DNA from: an uncultured Pelagimonas sp.
GTDB lineage: Bacteria > Pseudomonadota > Alphaproteobacteria > Rhodobacterales > Rhodobacteraceae
Assembly: GCA_947499735.1 (NCBI GenBank)
Contig: CANMPP010000001.1
Location: forward strand, 248,001 to 312,000
Direction of reading: 5' to 3'
DNA: 64,000 nt
Part shown: positions 7,969 through 16,410 of the stretch, piece after piece
Layout of the letters: each line of letters begins with the position of its first letter
Position numbering within the stretch: the first letter of the stretch is position 1
Made by a program: the position numbers and the translations under genes
The notes under the pieces: generated by a model
What the model saw: the letters and a program-made list of their open reading frames with translations, nothing else
Database searches by the model: none
What the model was told of the DNA's origin: nothing

Positions 7969-8943
7969 TTAAGCCACAGAGACAGGCGTATAGAGATAAC
8001 TGCCGTCATCTTTCAACGACATGCGCCCGATCCCGGGGAATGGAAAGTGATAGCCCGCCACCAACAAGTTCTCTTCTACGGCCATGCCAAACAGCTTACG
8101 ACGTGTTTCTACGGCGGCTGCAGGATCATGTTCAATGCCCAAGGCCCATGTCGGTTCGTTTGTCCCAACAATGTAATGCACAGCCGCATCAATTACGTGC
8201 AACAAGGACTCGCCCTGACTGGTCAGCATGACGGCCATATGGCCAAGTGTGTGGCCCGGTGCGGCGATTGCCTTGATGCCTGGAACAATCTCGTCACCGT
8301 CGTTGATCGTCTGAATAATATCTTTAACCGGAGCCAATTTGTCATTGGCATAACTGATCATCAGGTTTTCAAAGTTTGCATCGGCTCCTGGTGCTGCCGT
8401 CCAATATTCTAGTTCACTTTCGGGCATGAAATGCGCGGCATTCGGGAAACAAGGTTGCCCGTCCTTTGACACACCACCAAGATGGTCATAGTGGCCATGG
8501 GTCAAGAGCACATGCGTGATATCCTCAGGTGCAACCCCGACGGCGGCGAGGCCGGCAAAGAGGCGACCATTATCAGGCGTTGCATCAGGTAAGGTAATAT
8601 CGCCCATACCTGTATCAATCAGAACTTTGGCATCGCCTGTCTCAACCAGCAGAACTTGCGCCTGCATGTTCGCGAACTCCTGCGCCAAGCCGTATTTCGC
8701 AAAGAGAGCATCAACACTTCCTTCGGGCTGGTTTGCCCCGAATATTGCTGTTGGAACGGTAAACAGCAAATCGTCAATGACGGTCAGGCGCATATCACCC
8801 AAAGCAAAGCGTGCGATGGCGCGCATTGGAAGGTCCGTGCCAGCTGCATTTGCTGCCGTCGTGCTTGACAACAAAGCTGGAGCCGCGGTGAGAAGAGCGC
8901 CACCAAGCAGAGCTTTGCGGCGATTGACAGTGAGGTATGACAT
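7969..8943 (-). CDS. Tat-exported MBL-fold metallo-hydrolase
   Basis: A 324-residue protein. The N-terminus has a twin-arginine signal (NRRKALLGGALL, residues 7-18) followed by an Ala-rich cleavage region near residues 30-34. The metallo-beta-lactamase fold zinc site is present: LLTHGHYDH (His149, His151, Asp153, His154), with IDTGMG upstream and APGHTLGH downstream. The family includes lactonases and other hydrolases; the substrate is not evident. A folded, metal-loaded enzyme exported through Tat to the periplasm is consistent. An AraC-type regulator follows on the same strand. Confidence 0.88.
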   Translation of the reverse strand: MSYLTVNRRKALLGGALLTAAPALLSSTTAANAAGTDLPMRAIARFALGDMRLTVIDDLLFTVPTAIFGANQPEGSVDALFAKYGLAQEFANMQAQVLLVETGDAKVLIDTGMGDITLPDATPDNGRLFAGLAAVGVAPEDITHVLLTHGHYDHLGGVSKDGQPCFPNAAHFMPESELEYWTAAPGADANFENLMISYANDKLAPVKDIIQTINDGDEIVPGIKAIAAPGHTLGHMAVMLTSQGESLLHVIDAAVHYIVGTNEPTWALGIEHDPAAAVETRRKLFGMAVEENLLVAGYHFPFPGIGRMSLKDDGSYLYTPVSVA

Positions 8944-9527
8944 ATGGTGTTCCTTCTAGTGTGTGAAGAAACATATGTGTCAAATTATGTGAGCAAATAA
9001 GGGTATATAATCTCATTATATATACATATCATCCAAAAATTCCAATACTTGAAAGACGAGGTGCTTTTTTATATATGTTTGGGAACTGATTGGAGGGTAC
9101 GATATTTTTTCCACTGACCGGGAAACAAGAACTTCGCGCCACAGCTTTGTCCACGCTGCATGTGTGCGACTGCTCCCTAGCATTCACTGACATCCTTAAG
9201 GGCCAGTTTGGGGCGGCCTTGATGTGATATCGCGCCACGCAACTGCAGTTGCTGTGTAGCTCTTGAAGTCGGTTGTGAACCAACAAATTCGAAGATTGTT
9301 CTTGGCACAAATCTCTATACATCCGCAGAAAGCTGATTTTTTATATATTGGAGGTGCTAATACTGGGTATCCATCACCTTGCCTCTTTCAAGCGACACAC
9401 ATCTAAAACGTAAGCATTAGTTACATACTTAGGATCAATCATGCCTCGGCCTATCGATGATCTCCATGAAAGCCTTAACGCCATGCCGGTGGTTGATTTT
9501 TGCCGGTAGGCTGCTCACAATAGTGCA
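8944..9527. other. 584-bp AT-rich intergenic region without a recognisable gene
   Basis: It contains the upstream region of the minus-strand hydrolase (with an extreme AT stretch tatataat...atatatac at about 9003-9027) and of dctB-like gene on the plus strand. The open frames here are short, lack ribosome-binding sites and match nothing I know. The middle part (about 9100-9330) is less AT-rich and could be decayed coding sequence, but I cannot assign it. Confidence 0.6.
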
Positions 9528-11249
9528 ATGTCCGTTTCAAAAATCGTCTCAATTTTCGTATTCGTACTTTGTGCGGCAGGTGCCTTTTGGGGCTCCTACA
9601 TGTATTTTAAGGCGCAAGAACTTGAAACGGCAGCGGCGCGGCTGACGTTATATCGCAGTACAGTTGAAGCCGAACTCCGTAACTTTTCACACATGCCCTT
9701 TTTGCTGTCACAGGATCCTGTTGTGATGGAAACCTTGGAAGGTGGGGATCCTGCACGCCTTAGTCACCGCTTGGCGCGATTTGCGCAAAGTGCAGGTGTC
9801 GATGCTATTTATCTGATGAACCATGAAGGGCTGACAATCTCAGCATCGAACGCGCGTGCACAATCCAGCTTTGTCGGACAAAATTATGGATTTAGACCTT
9901 ATTTTCAGGCTGCGCTAAGGGGTGAATTGGGCGAATTTTACGGTGTGGGCGCGACGACAGGTATACCGGGATACTTTTTTGCAATGGCCGTTCGACCTGA
10001 AAATGGCCAAAATAAAGGCGTGGTTGCAATCAAGGTTGACCTGTCCGAGCTGCAAGACAGTTGGGAAGCTTCTGGAGAAAAGATCATTTTGTCAAATGCC
10101 GATGGCGTTGTGATACTCGCATCTGATCCGAAATGGCGCTACCGGACACTCGGGCCGCTGACGCAAAATCGGCGGGCAAAAATCTTGGAGGCGCAACAAT
10201 TCGGGCACGAACCGTTGGAACCTTTGGATTGGCTGCATGATTTGCGCAGTCAAACAGCGACGCTTGGTGGTCAAAGATATTTGTATCTTCATACAGCCAA
10301 TTTGCCGAATTCATGGTCCTTACATTTCTTTACACCAGACGATCAGGCTGCGGCACGCGCCTGGTTGACGACCGGTACACTTGTCATGCTTGGGGGGCTG
10401 ATCTTCATCTTCTATCAACTGCGCCATGTTCGGCAGATTGGCGCGGCATTGGCACAATCCGAACAGAAAGAATCCGAACTTCGCACTGCAAATGAACGCC
10501 TTGCCATTGAAATTGACGAACGTCGCGTGGCGGAGAAGAATTTGAAAAAAACCCAAGCTGATCTTGAACGGGCAGGCCGGTTGGCGGCGCTTGGACAATT
10601 GGCATCATCTGTAACCCATGAGCTAGGGCAGCCCATCGCTGCAATGCGCAATCAGTTGACGGCGGCTGAAATAGGAACGGGAACGACAGTGCTCACAACC
10701 AAAATGCAAGGGTTGGTTGCCCGGATGGAAGATATCACGCGCCAGCTTAAGTTTTTCTCACGCAAAGGCAGAGATCAGTTCGAGGTCGTCGATCTGTCAG
10801 ACGTCATTGATGCCGCACTGGATCTGGTTGAACCAAGCATTATAGCGATAGCGGCGGATCTTCACTTTGAACGTCCCTCTAAGAAGGTTTCGCTTTACGG
10901 CAATCGCTTGCGTTTGGAACAGGTGATAACCAACCTTGTTCGCAATGCACTTGATGCAGTCGAGGAAACGAATGAACGACGTATTGATATACGATTGGAT
11001 GACAATGCAGGCAAAACTTGGTTTGAGGTTGTCGACACCGGGCACGGACTAGGCGGTCGCACGATGAATGATCTTAGAGAACCCTTCGCAACGACACGAG
11101 AAAGCGGTAAAGGCATGGGGCTTGGCCTTACGATTTCAGCCGGTATTGTTGCCGATCATGGCGGAATTTTAACGGCGCAAGAGCGGACCGGCGGCGGCGC
11201 CGTATTCCGGGCCACGTTCCAAACGACAGATGAAAGCAATGAACTGTGA
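9528..11249 (+). CDS. sensor histidine kinase, DctB-like
   Basis: A 573-residue membrane kinase. Transmembrane segment 1 is at about residues 5-25; a periplasmic double-Cache sensor domain follows (DAIYLMNHEGLTISASN, FRPYFQAALRGELG); transmembrane segment 2 is at about 285-303; then a coiled coil, the H-box with phospho-acceptor His364 (SSVTHELGQP), and the ATPase core with the N-box NLVRNALDAVEE and DTGHGL. This is the layout of DctB, the C4-dicarboxylate sensor. The regulator gene overlaps its stop by 4 bp and a TRAP transporter follows, so it likely senses that transporter's substrate. The Shine-Dalgarno before ATG 9528 is weak. Confidence 0.9.
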   Translation: MSVSKIVSIFVFVLCAAGAFWGSYMYFKAQELETAAARLTLYRSTVEAELRNFSHMPFLLSQDPVVMETLEGGDPARLSHRLARFAQSAGVDAIYLMNHEGLTISASNARAQSSFVGQNYGFRPYFQAALRGELGEFYGVGATTGIPGYFFAMAVRPENGQNKGVVAIKVDLSELQDSWEASGEKIILSNADGVVILASDPKWRYRTLGPLTQNRRAKILEAQQFGHEPLEPLDWLHDLRSQTATLGGQRYLYLHTANLPNSWSLHFFTPDDQAAARAWLTTGTLVMLGGLIFIFYQLRHVRQIGAALAQSEQKESELRTANERLAIEIDERRVAEKNLKKTQADLERAGRLAALGQLASSVTHELGQPIAAMRNQLTAAEIGTGTTVLTTKMQGLVARMEDITRQLKFFSRKGRDQFEVVDLSDVIDAALDLVEPSIIAIAADLHFERPSKKVSLYGNRLRLEQVITNLVRNALDAVEETNERRIDIRLDDNAGKTWFEVVDTGHGLGGRTMNDLREPFATTRESGKGMGLGLTISAGIVADHGGILTAQERTGGGAVFRATFQTTDESNEL

Positions 11250-12538
11250 GCGGTTTTCGTATCCTCGTAATTGATGATGACCGTTTGTTTCGGAATTCTT
11301 TGGTTGATCTGATCGAAGCTGCGGGGTGGATTGCCAAACCATTGGCACGTGCAACCGAAGCAGAGCGATGGATCACACAATTTTCACCCGACGTGGTTTT
11401 GACGGATGTTCGCATGCCCGAGACAACTGGTCTGGAACTGTTGAAGCGTCTCGACAACGCGCCACCTGTTGTTTTGATTTCTGCACATGGCGATATTCCA
11501 ATGGCCGTGGAAGCGATGAATGAAGGCGCCTATAGTTTTGTTGAAAAGCCATATGAACCGAAACGGTTGCTGCTCATTCTGTCCCACGCGGCCGAACAAC
11601 ATAGAATGCGTGAAAGTAACCTACGCCTAAAAGAGCGGCTTCAAGAACTATCCGGCTTTAATCGCAGATTACTTGGTGAAACGCCCGAAATGGTGGGCCT
11701 TCGCCAAACGCTGACCATGATGGCGCAAGGTCTGTCTCCGGTTCTTATTCTAGGTGAAACGGGGACCGGCAAAGATCTTGTCGCACGTCTGCTTCACGAT
11801 GCTTCGGATCGGTGCGACGCGCCTTTCATCGCGGTAAACGCAGCGCAAATTACGGCGGCTCAATTACCTGTCGTGGCTCAGGCCGCGTCCGGTGGCACCC
11901 TTTTTCTGGACGAAATTTGCGCCTGTCCTATCGAGATACAACCGGCACTTTTGCGGCTATGCGAAAGTCAGGAAATTTTGCTGCCTGATGCAATCTTGCC
12001 GGAAAAGGTAAACTTGCGCATTCTCTCCGCCACGAACGAAGATGCCGCTCAAGCTGTGGCTGATGGCCGATTGAGGCAGGATTTACTGTATCGTTTGGAG
12101 GCGCTGAGCCTGAAACTACCCCCCCTTCGTGCGCGGCGAGATGATATTCTGTTGCTCGCTGACAGGTTCTTGACAGAAAGTGCTGCGGCCTACGGCACCT
12201 CTCTGCCTGAACTTTCACAAGAAGATGTCGCCGCTCTTATGGCACATGACTGGCCAGGAAATATACGCGAATTGCGCAACGTGACAAATCGGTTCGTGCT
12301 GTTTGCTCAGCAGGGATCGGCAAGGATCGCGGATGCAATGTCGGGTAGCAGTGATCATGGTGCAATCAAACCTGGCCTGCGCGAAGCTATTGCCGCCTTT
12401 GAACGCCAGATGATCGGCAGAGCCATACAGGATCACAAAGGCCGTATGGATGATGCTGCTGCCGAACTAGGGATCGGGCGCCGTACTTTGAACGAAAAGA
12501 TCGTGAAGCTGGGGCTAGACAAGGACGCACTTCTGTAG
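11246..12538 (+). CDS. DctD-like response regulator lacking the GAFTGA loop
   Basis: A 430-residue protein starting at GTG 11246, overlapping the kinase stop. The receiver domain carries phospho-Asp54 (VLTDVRMPE) and VEKPYEP. The AAA+ domain has Walker A GETGTGKD (about residues 170-177) and GGTLFLDEI (Walker B region), and the C-terminus has a Fis-type helix-turn-helix (AAAELGIGRRTLNEKI). Between FIAVNAAQ and GGTLFLDEI only about 15 residues are present where NtrC-type proteins have about 40: the ELFGHE..GAFTGA loop that contacts sigma-54 is gone. It therefore cannot be a normal sigma-54 activator. Rhodobacter capsulatus NtrC is a known precedent for an activator without this loop that works with sigma-70 RNA polymerase. 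Confidence 0.9.
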   Translation: MSGFRILVIDDDRLFRNSLVDLIEAAGWIAKPLARATEAERWITQFSPDVVLTDVRMPETTGLELLKRLDNAPPVVLISAHGDIPMAVEAMNEGAYSFVEKPYEPKRLLLILSHAAEQHRMRESNLRLKERLQELSGFNRRLLGETPEMVGLRQTLTMMAQGLSPVLILGETGTGKDLVARLLHDASDRCDAPFIAVNAAQITAAQLPVVAQAASGGTLFLDEICACPIEIQPALLRLCESQEILLPDAILPEKVNLRILSATNEDAAQAVADGRLRQDLLYRLEALSLKLPPLRARRDDILLLADRFLTESAAAYGTSLPELSQEDVAALMAHDWPGNIRELRNVTNRFVLFAQQGSARIADAMSGSSDHGAIKPGLREAIAAFERQMIGRAIQDHKGRMDDAAAELGIGRRTLNEKIVKLGLDKDALL

Positions 12539-12558
12539 CCCTGCGGAAATCCGCAGGG
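12539..12558. promoter_or_regulatory. 20-bp inverted repeat between dctD-like and TRAP genes
   Basis: Perfect 8-bp arms ccctgcgg and ccgcaggg around aaat, starting one base after the regulator's stop codon. There is no T run after it. It is either an operator for the adjacent regulator, 87 bp before the binding-protein start, or an mRNA hairpin. I see no -24/-12 type sigma-54 promoter (TGGC-N8-TGC) between it and 12645. Confidence 0.5.
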
Positions 12559-12644
12559 CGCGGTCATATCCGCCCGCAGTTTTCTTCATGTGTCTCCCTA
12601 AGGAGAATCTGTTTCAATCCCAAAACCTATTGGGAGGAAAAATA

Positions 12645-13655
12645 ATGAACAAATTTCTAAGCTGCGCGGCGGCAACCGCATTGCTTGTCTCTTTCGGCGG
12701 TCAAGTCGCTGCTGAGGAATGGAATGTATCGCTTTGGGGTGCCCCACGTGCATTTACAGCCCATGTTGAGAAACTAGCTGAACTCGTTTCTGAAAAGACA
12801 GGTGGCGAATTCACACTCAACATCAGCTATGGTGGCCTCTCTAACAACCGTGAAAACCTTGATGGGATCTCCATTGGCGCATTTGAAATGGCGCAGTTTT
12901 GTGCCGGTTATCACCGTGACAAAAACCCATCCATCACAGTTCTGGAACTGCCGTTCCTCGGCGTGACGTCTCTTGAACAAGAAGTCGAATTGTCCATGGC
13001 GGTATACAATCACCCCGCCACTGTGGCCGATCTGGAACGCTGGAATGCAAAGCTGCTGATGCCGTCTCCGTTGCCGCAATATAACATTGTGGGCGTTGGC
13101 GATGCGCCATCCACGCCAGCTGACTTCGAAGGCCTAAGCGTTCGTGCAACAGGTGGCATTGGCGCCGCGATGGAAGCTGTGGGTGCGGTTCCAACATCTA
13201 TGTCCGCAACAGAAGTCCGTCAGGCTATGGATAGTGGTGTTGTTAAAGCAGTGAGTTTTGCACCACATGCCCACATGTCCTTCGGCACGATTGAAAACGG
13301 CACATGGTGGACGACCAACCTAAATCCAGGCACGGTGAACTGCCCTGTTGTTGTAAACATAGACGCTTTTGAAGACCTGTCCGATGATCATCGCGCGGCT
13401 CTGATCGGGTCTGTCGATGAGGCGCTTGATTATTACATCGCGAACTACAACGGCGCGACGATGGATGCATGGGGCCCAGCATTGGCTGAGCGCGGCATCA
13501 CAGAAGTGACCTTTTCTGACGAAGAGCTGGACGCATTCAAAGCGGTCGCCGCGGCACCTGCCGCTGCTGCTTGGATCGAACAGAACACTGCTGCGGGTCT
13601 GCCCGCACAAGATCTGTATGATTTGGTCACCGGAATGATTGCCAACGGCAGCTAA
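12645..13655 (+). CDS. TRAP transporter substrate-binding protein (DctP family)
   Basis: A 336-residue periplasmic binding protein with a signal peptide at about residues 1-22 (ending GQVAAEE). The DctP fold signature is visible: FEGLSVRATGGIGAAMEAVGA, whose Arg usually binds a substrate carboxylate. The start at 12645 has a strong ggagg (12633-12637); an in-frame ATG 57 bp upstream is unlikely. The substrate is probably an organic acid, but its identity is not evident. It lies first in a P-Q-M transporter set behind a DctB/DctD-like system, and a hairpin follows its stop. Confidence 0.92.
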   Translation: MNKFLSCAAATALLVSFGGQVAAEEWNVSLWGAPRAFTAHVEKLAELVSEKTGGEFTLNISYGGLSNNRENLDGISIGAFEMAQFCAGYHRDKNPSITVLELPFLGVTSLEQEVELSMAVYNHPATVADLERWNAKLLMPSPLPQYNIVGVGDAPSTPADFEGLSVRATGGIGAAMEAVGAVPTSMSATEVRQAMDSGVVKAVSFAPHAHMSFGTIENGTWWTTNLNPGTVNCPVVVNIDAFEDLSDDHRAALIGSVDEALDYYIANYNGATMDAWGPALAERGITEVTFSDEELDAFKAVAAAPAAAAWIEQNTAAGLPAQDLYDLVTGMIANGS

Positions 13656-13668
13656 TTCCCAACAAAAA

Positions 13669-13692
13669 GCCCCGCACATCCTGTTGCGGGGC
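13669..13692 (+). terminator. intercistronic stem-loop after the TRAP binding-protein gene
   Basis: Perfect 8-bp stem gccccgca (13669-13676) and tgcggggc (13685-13692) followed by atttctt. It lies between the binding-protein and permease genes and probably gives partial termination or mRNA end protection so the binding protein is made in excess. Confidence 0.75.
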
Positions 13693-13712
13693 CATTTCTT
13701 ACCGAGGTAAAA

Positions 13713-14336
13713 ATGGCATCTGCATCTCTCGTGCTCGAAGACGACAGCACGCTCAGTAAACTTGACCTATTACTAATAAAACTTGAACAATTTATGGCTC
13801 TGTTAAGCGGTCTTGCTGTGTTCAGCCTGATGTTACTTGCGGTTTATTCTGTGTCTGGTCGAAACTTCGCCAATGCGCCCTTACCCGGTTATGTGGATTG
13901 GATTGAGCAGGCTATGCCGCTGATTTCCTTTATGGGTGTTTCTTACGTCATGCGTGAAGGTGCGCATATCCGCATGGACATTCTCGTCGGCCAACTCCGT
14001 GGTCGCGCACTATATTTGGCCGAGCTGATAACGACATGCGCTGTATTGATCCTGATGATCCTGCTGGTCTGGGGCACTTGGGCACATTTCCAACGCAGCT
14101 TTGACTTTGGCGCCCCGATGTGGAGTCGCGATAGCTCGATGGACATCGCGCTACCGCTTTGGCCTGCAAAACTGCTTGCCCCGGTTGCGTTCTTTGTTCT
14201 GTGCTTGCGGTTGTGCCTGCAGGTCTGGGCGTATGGACGTGGCGTGTTAACAGGGCAGACGGTTGCCGTTCCGCTGATCGCGGATGCAGCCAAACAGGCG
14301 CAAATGGAAGCCGATCAATTGAAGGAACAAAGCTAA
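13713..14336 (+). CDS. TRAP transporter small permease subunit (DctQ family)
   Basis: A 207-residue inner-membrane protein with four hydrophobic segments (about residues 33-55, 70-88, 104-126 and 147-167) and the family segment YVMREGAHIRMD near residue 80. It is the small membrane subunit of a sodium-coupled TRAP transporter and forms the complex with the large permease encoded next. Its stop codon shares a base with the following start (TAATG), so translation is coupled. Confidence 0.92.
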   Translation: MASASLVLEDDSTLSKLDLLLIKLEQFMALLSGLAVFSLMLLAVYSVSGRNFANAPLPGYVDWIEQAMPLISFMGVSYVMREGAHIRMDILVGQLRGRALYLAELITTCAVLILMILLVWGTWAHFQRSFDFGAPMWSRDSSMDIALPLWPAKLLAPVAFFVLCLRLCLQVWAYGRGVLTGQTVAVPLIADAAKQAQMEADQLKEQS

Positions 14337-15736
14337 TGGAATCTATTGAAATTGGGCTTTGGGTTACCGGCGGTCTGCTTGCTATGGTCATCTTGGGCAT
14401 GCGCGTCGCGTTTGCGGCAGGTCTTGCAGGTATGATCGGTTTGGTCTGGATTTTCTGGGCAAAGAAAGACTATGGCATTGACGATTTCGGCTGGGCGCTG
14501 GGTGTTGCCGTCAAAACGGCAGGGCAAGTCCCACATTCAAAAGTATCGAGCCAGGCCCTTTCTTTGATCCCGACATTCATTTTGATCGGCTACCTCGCCT
14601 ATCATGCAGGCCTGACCAAAGCTTTGTTCGAAGCGGCCAAAAAATGGATCGCCTGGTTGCCAGGTGGCTTGGCGGTTTCTACGGTTTTTGCGACCGCTGG
14701 ATTCGCAGCTGTGTCTGGTGCATCAGTCGCAACATCAGCGGTCTTCGCCCGTATTGCTATCCCTGAGATGCTCAAGATCGGGTACAATAAACAGTTCGCC
14801 GCTGGTGTGGTTGCCGCAGGCGGTACGCTTGCCTCGCTGATCCCGCCCTCTGCGATTTTGGTGATCTATGCGATCATTGTGGAACAAGACGTGGGCATGC
14901 TGTTGCTCGCAGGTTTCATCCCCGGCGCTTTCTCGGCCATCATCTATGCAGCTCTGATTATCGGCATGGCTCTCACAATCAAAAACTTCGGCCCGCCCGT
15001 GTCTGGCTTTACCTGGAAAGAACGTTTTGCATCTTTACCTCCAGCGCTGCCGATCATCTTTGTGGTCGTGACGATCATCTGTTTCGTCTACAACCCGTTC
15101 GGTGGCGATGCCTGGGGTACACCAACAGAAGGCGGCGCAATCGGTGCTTTCGTGGTGTTTTTGATGGCGCTTTTTCAGGGAATGCGTTGGCCGCAGCTAA
15201 AAGACGCGCTTCTAGAGACCGCAAAGCTCAGCGTGATGATTTTTACTATCATCTGGGGGGTCTTGATTTATGTACGCTTTCTTGGCTTTGCAGATCTGCC
15301 AGGTGCGTTTTCTGACTGGATCACATCACTGACCATGTCGCCGATGCTTATTTTGGTCTGTATCCTGCTGGCCTATGCGGTGCTGGGCATGTTTATGGAT
15401 GCAATCGGGATGCTCTTGCTAACGCTACCAGTTGTTTATCCAGCAGTTATGGCATTGAACGGCGGTGCTGATGTCGCGGCGGCCGACAGTACGTTTGGCA
15501 TGTCTGGTCCGATGTGTGCAGTTTGGTTTGGGATCTTAGTCGTGAAAATGGCAGAGTTCTGCCTGATCACCCCACCAATCGGTCTCAACTGTTTCGTGGT
15601 CGCAGGTGTGCGTGACGATCTGTCGGTGCAGGATGTGTTTAAAGGCGTGACACCCTTCTTTATCGCAGATGCAATCACCATTGCCCTCTTGGTCGCATTC
15701 CCAGGCATCGTCTTGTGGTTGCCAAGCTTGGCATGA
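14336..15736 (+). CDS. TRAP transporter large permease subunit (DctM family)
   Basis: A 466-residue polytopic membrane protein with about a dozen hydrophobic segments. The DctM hallmarks are present: FAAVSGASVATSAVFARIAIPEM (motif split here as FAAVSGASVA and ARIAIPEM) and GGTLASLIPPSAILVIYA near residues 160-180. It is the ion-coupled transport channel of the TRAP system. An upstream in-frame start at 14159 inside dctQ is rejected because the protein from 14336 aligns to the family start (MESIEIGLWVTGG). No terminator with a T run follows; a 77-bp inverted-repeat element lies 27 bp after the stop. Confidence 0.93.
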   Translation: MESIEIGLWVTGGLLAMVILGMRVAFAAGLAGMIGLVWIFWAKKDYGIDDFGWALGVAVKTAGQVPHSKVSSQALSLIPTFILIGYLAYHAGLTKALFEAAKKWIAWLPGGLAVSTVFATAGFAAVSGASVATSAVFARIAIPEMLKIGYNKQFAAGVVAAGGTLASLIPPSAILVIYAIIVEQDVGMLLLAGFIPGAFSAIIYAALIIGMALTIKNFGPPVSGFTWKERFASLPPALPIIFVVVTIICFVYNPFGGDAWGTPTEGGAIGAFVVFLMALFQGMRWPQLKDALLETAKLSVMIFTIIWGVLIYVRFLGFADLPGAFSDWITSLTMSPMLILVCILLAYAVLGMFMDAIGMLLLTLPVVYPAVMALNGGADVAAADSTFGMSGPMCAVWFGILVVKMAEFCLITPPIGLNCFVVAGVRDDLSVQDVFKGVTPFFIADAITIALLVAFPGIVLWLPSLA

Positions 15737-15762
15737 CACACCCTAGATAGGCCTTTGCACAT

Positions 15763-15839
15763 AGGATCAGCCATTGCGAAAATTGCATCGATCGAACGGC
15801 TGGCATGAGCTGAGTGCCGAGTTTAATTTGGCTGATCCT
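15763..15839. repeat. 77-bp element bounded by perfect 11-bp inverted repeats
   Basis: aggatcagcca (15763-15773) and tggctgatcct (15829-15839) are exact reverse complements, with a smaller internal hairpin (ggca...tgcc). It lies in a 273-bp gene-free gap between the TRAP large permease and the NIPSNAP gene. It could be a long-range terminator, a structured RNA or a MITE-like remnant; no clear target-site duplication is seen. Confidence 0.55.
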
Positions 15840-16009
15840 CTTTAATGCTGCAAAATGGAGAATGGCGAGAGTGAGTCCACTCGACACGTTTCAAATAAGC
15901 GAAACTGTTCAACAACACCTTGGATTTTGAACGCTGCAATCATCTGAGCCATGGTTCACTAGTCAAATCGCTGAGGTTGGGGGTGTCGCATTGGCCACAA
16001 CAGCAAGGT

Positions 16010-16342
16010 CTATAGTTCAGCTATGCCAGCGAAGTTTTCAAACCCCTGCGTTGTTTCAACCAAATCTGCCTTGTAATGGGCGATCATATCCATGGCGATT
16101 GGTTCGATTTTTTCGTGCCAAACGGGGCTAGTGTAAAATGTATCTTTCAGCGTCTCTCGTTCCTGTAGGGACGAAAACGCGCGCATCCAATGAACTTTAT
16201 CAGGGTTTTCCAGGTCTCGAAGGGGGCCAAAAACCAACATCCCCGCATCCCGCAAAGCAGTCCGGTTGTCACGTTCGAAGAAAGCAATGAACGCTTCGCG
16301 TTGACCCGGTTTCAGTGTGTAGTGGCGGATTTCAATGATCAT
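16010..16342 (-). CDS. NIPSNAP family protein
   Basis: A 110-residue protein with the dimeric alpha/beta-barrel NIPSNAP signature: MIIEIRHYTLKPGQ at the start and VHWMRAFSSLQERE in the middle. These proteins are small and cytoplasmic, and no reaction is established for the bacterial members. The ATG at 16342 has an aaggg nine bases ahead; a GTG at 16351 is an alternative. The ribosome-binding site lies inside a perfect 13-bp inverted repeat (16349-16381). It is downstream of ada on the same strand. Confidence 0.85.
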   Translation of the reverse strand: MIIEIRHYTLKPGQREAFIAFFERDNRTALRDAGMLVFGPLRDLENPDKVHWMRAFSSLQERETLKDTFYTSPVWHEKIEPIAMDMIAHYKADLVETTQGFENFAGIAEL

Positions 16343-16348
16343 TGTTTT

Positions 16349-16381
16349 CACCCTTTGCTATAAATTTCATAGCAAAGGGTG
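16349..16381 (-). promoter_or_regulatory. 13-bp perfect inverted repeat covering the NIPSNAP ribosome-binding site
   Basis: On the minus strand caccctttgctat and atagcaaagggtg flank a 7-base spacer. The second arm contains the aaaggg ribosome-binding site of the NIPSNAP gene. In a read-through ada transcript this stem would hide the site and could act as a terminator-like barrier; as DNA it could also be an operator. Confidence 0.65.
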
Positions 16382-16410
16382 ATGGATTGGATTGGAAAAG
16401 GCAATCGGGG

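Noticed and set aside
9029-9322. 97-codon minus-strand frame in the gap before dctB-like gene
   Set aside because: No ribosome-binding site, no known motif, and it lies in an AT-rich region with stops in neighbouring frames. I considered a transposase remnant but could not support it.
12588-12644. longer start for the TRAP binding protein
   Set aside because: The 19 extra residues precede a complete signal peptide and the strong ggagg is placed for the ATG at 12645.
15675-15887. possible insertion-sequence remnant after the TRAP large permease
   Set aside because: The minus-strand frame looks foreign, but I see no transposase motif, no target duplication and it overlaps the permease end; only the inverted repeat at 15763-15839 is reported.
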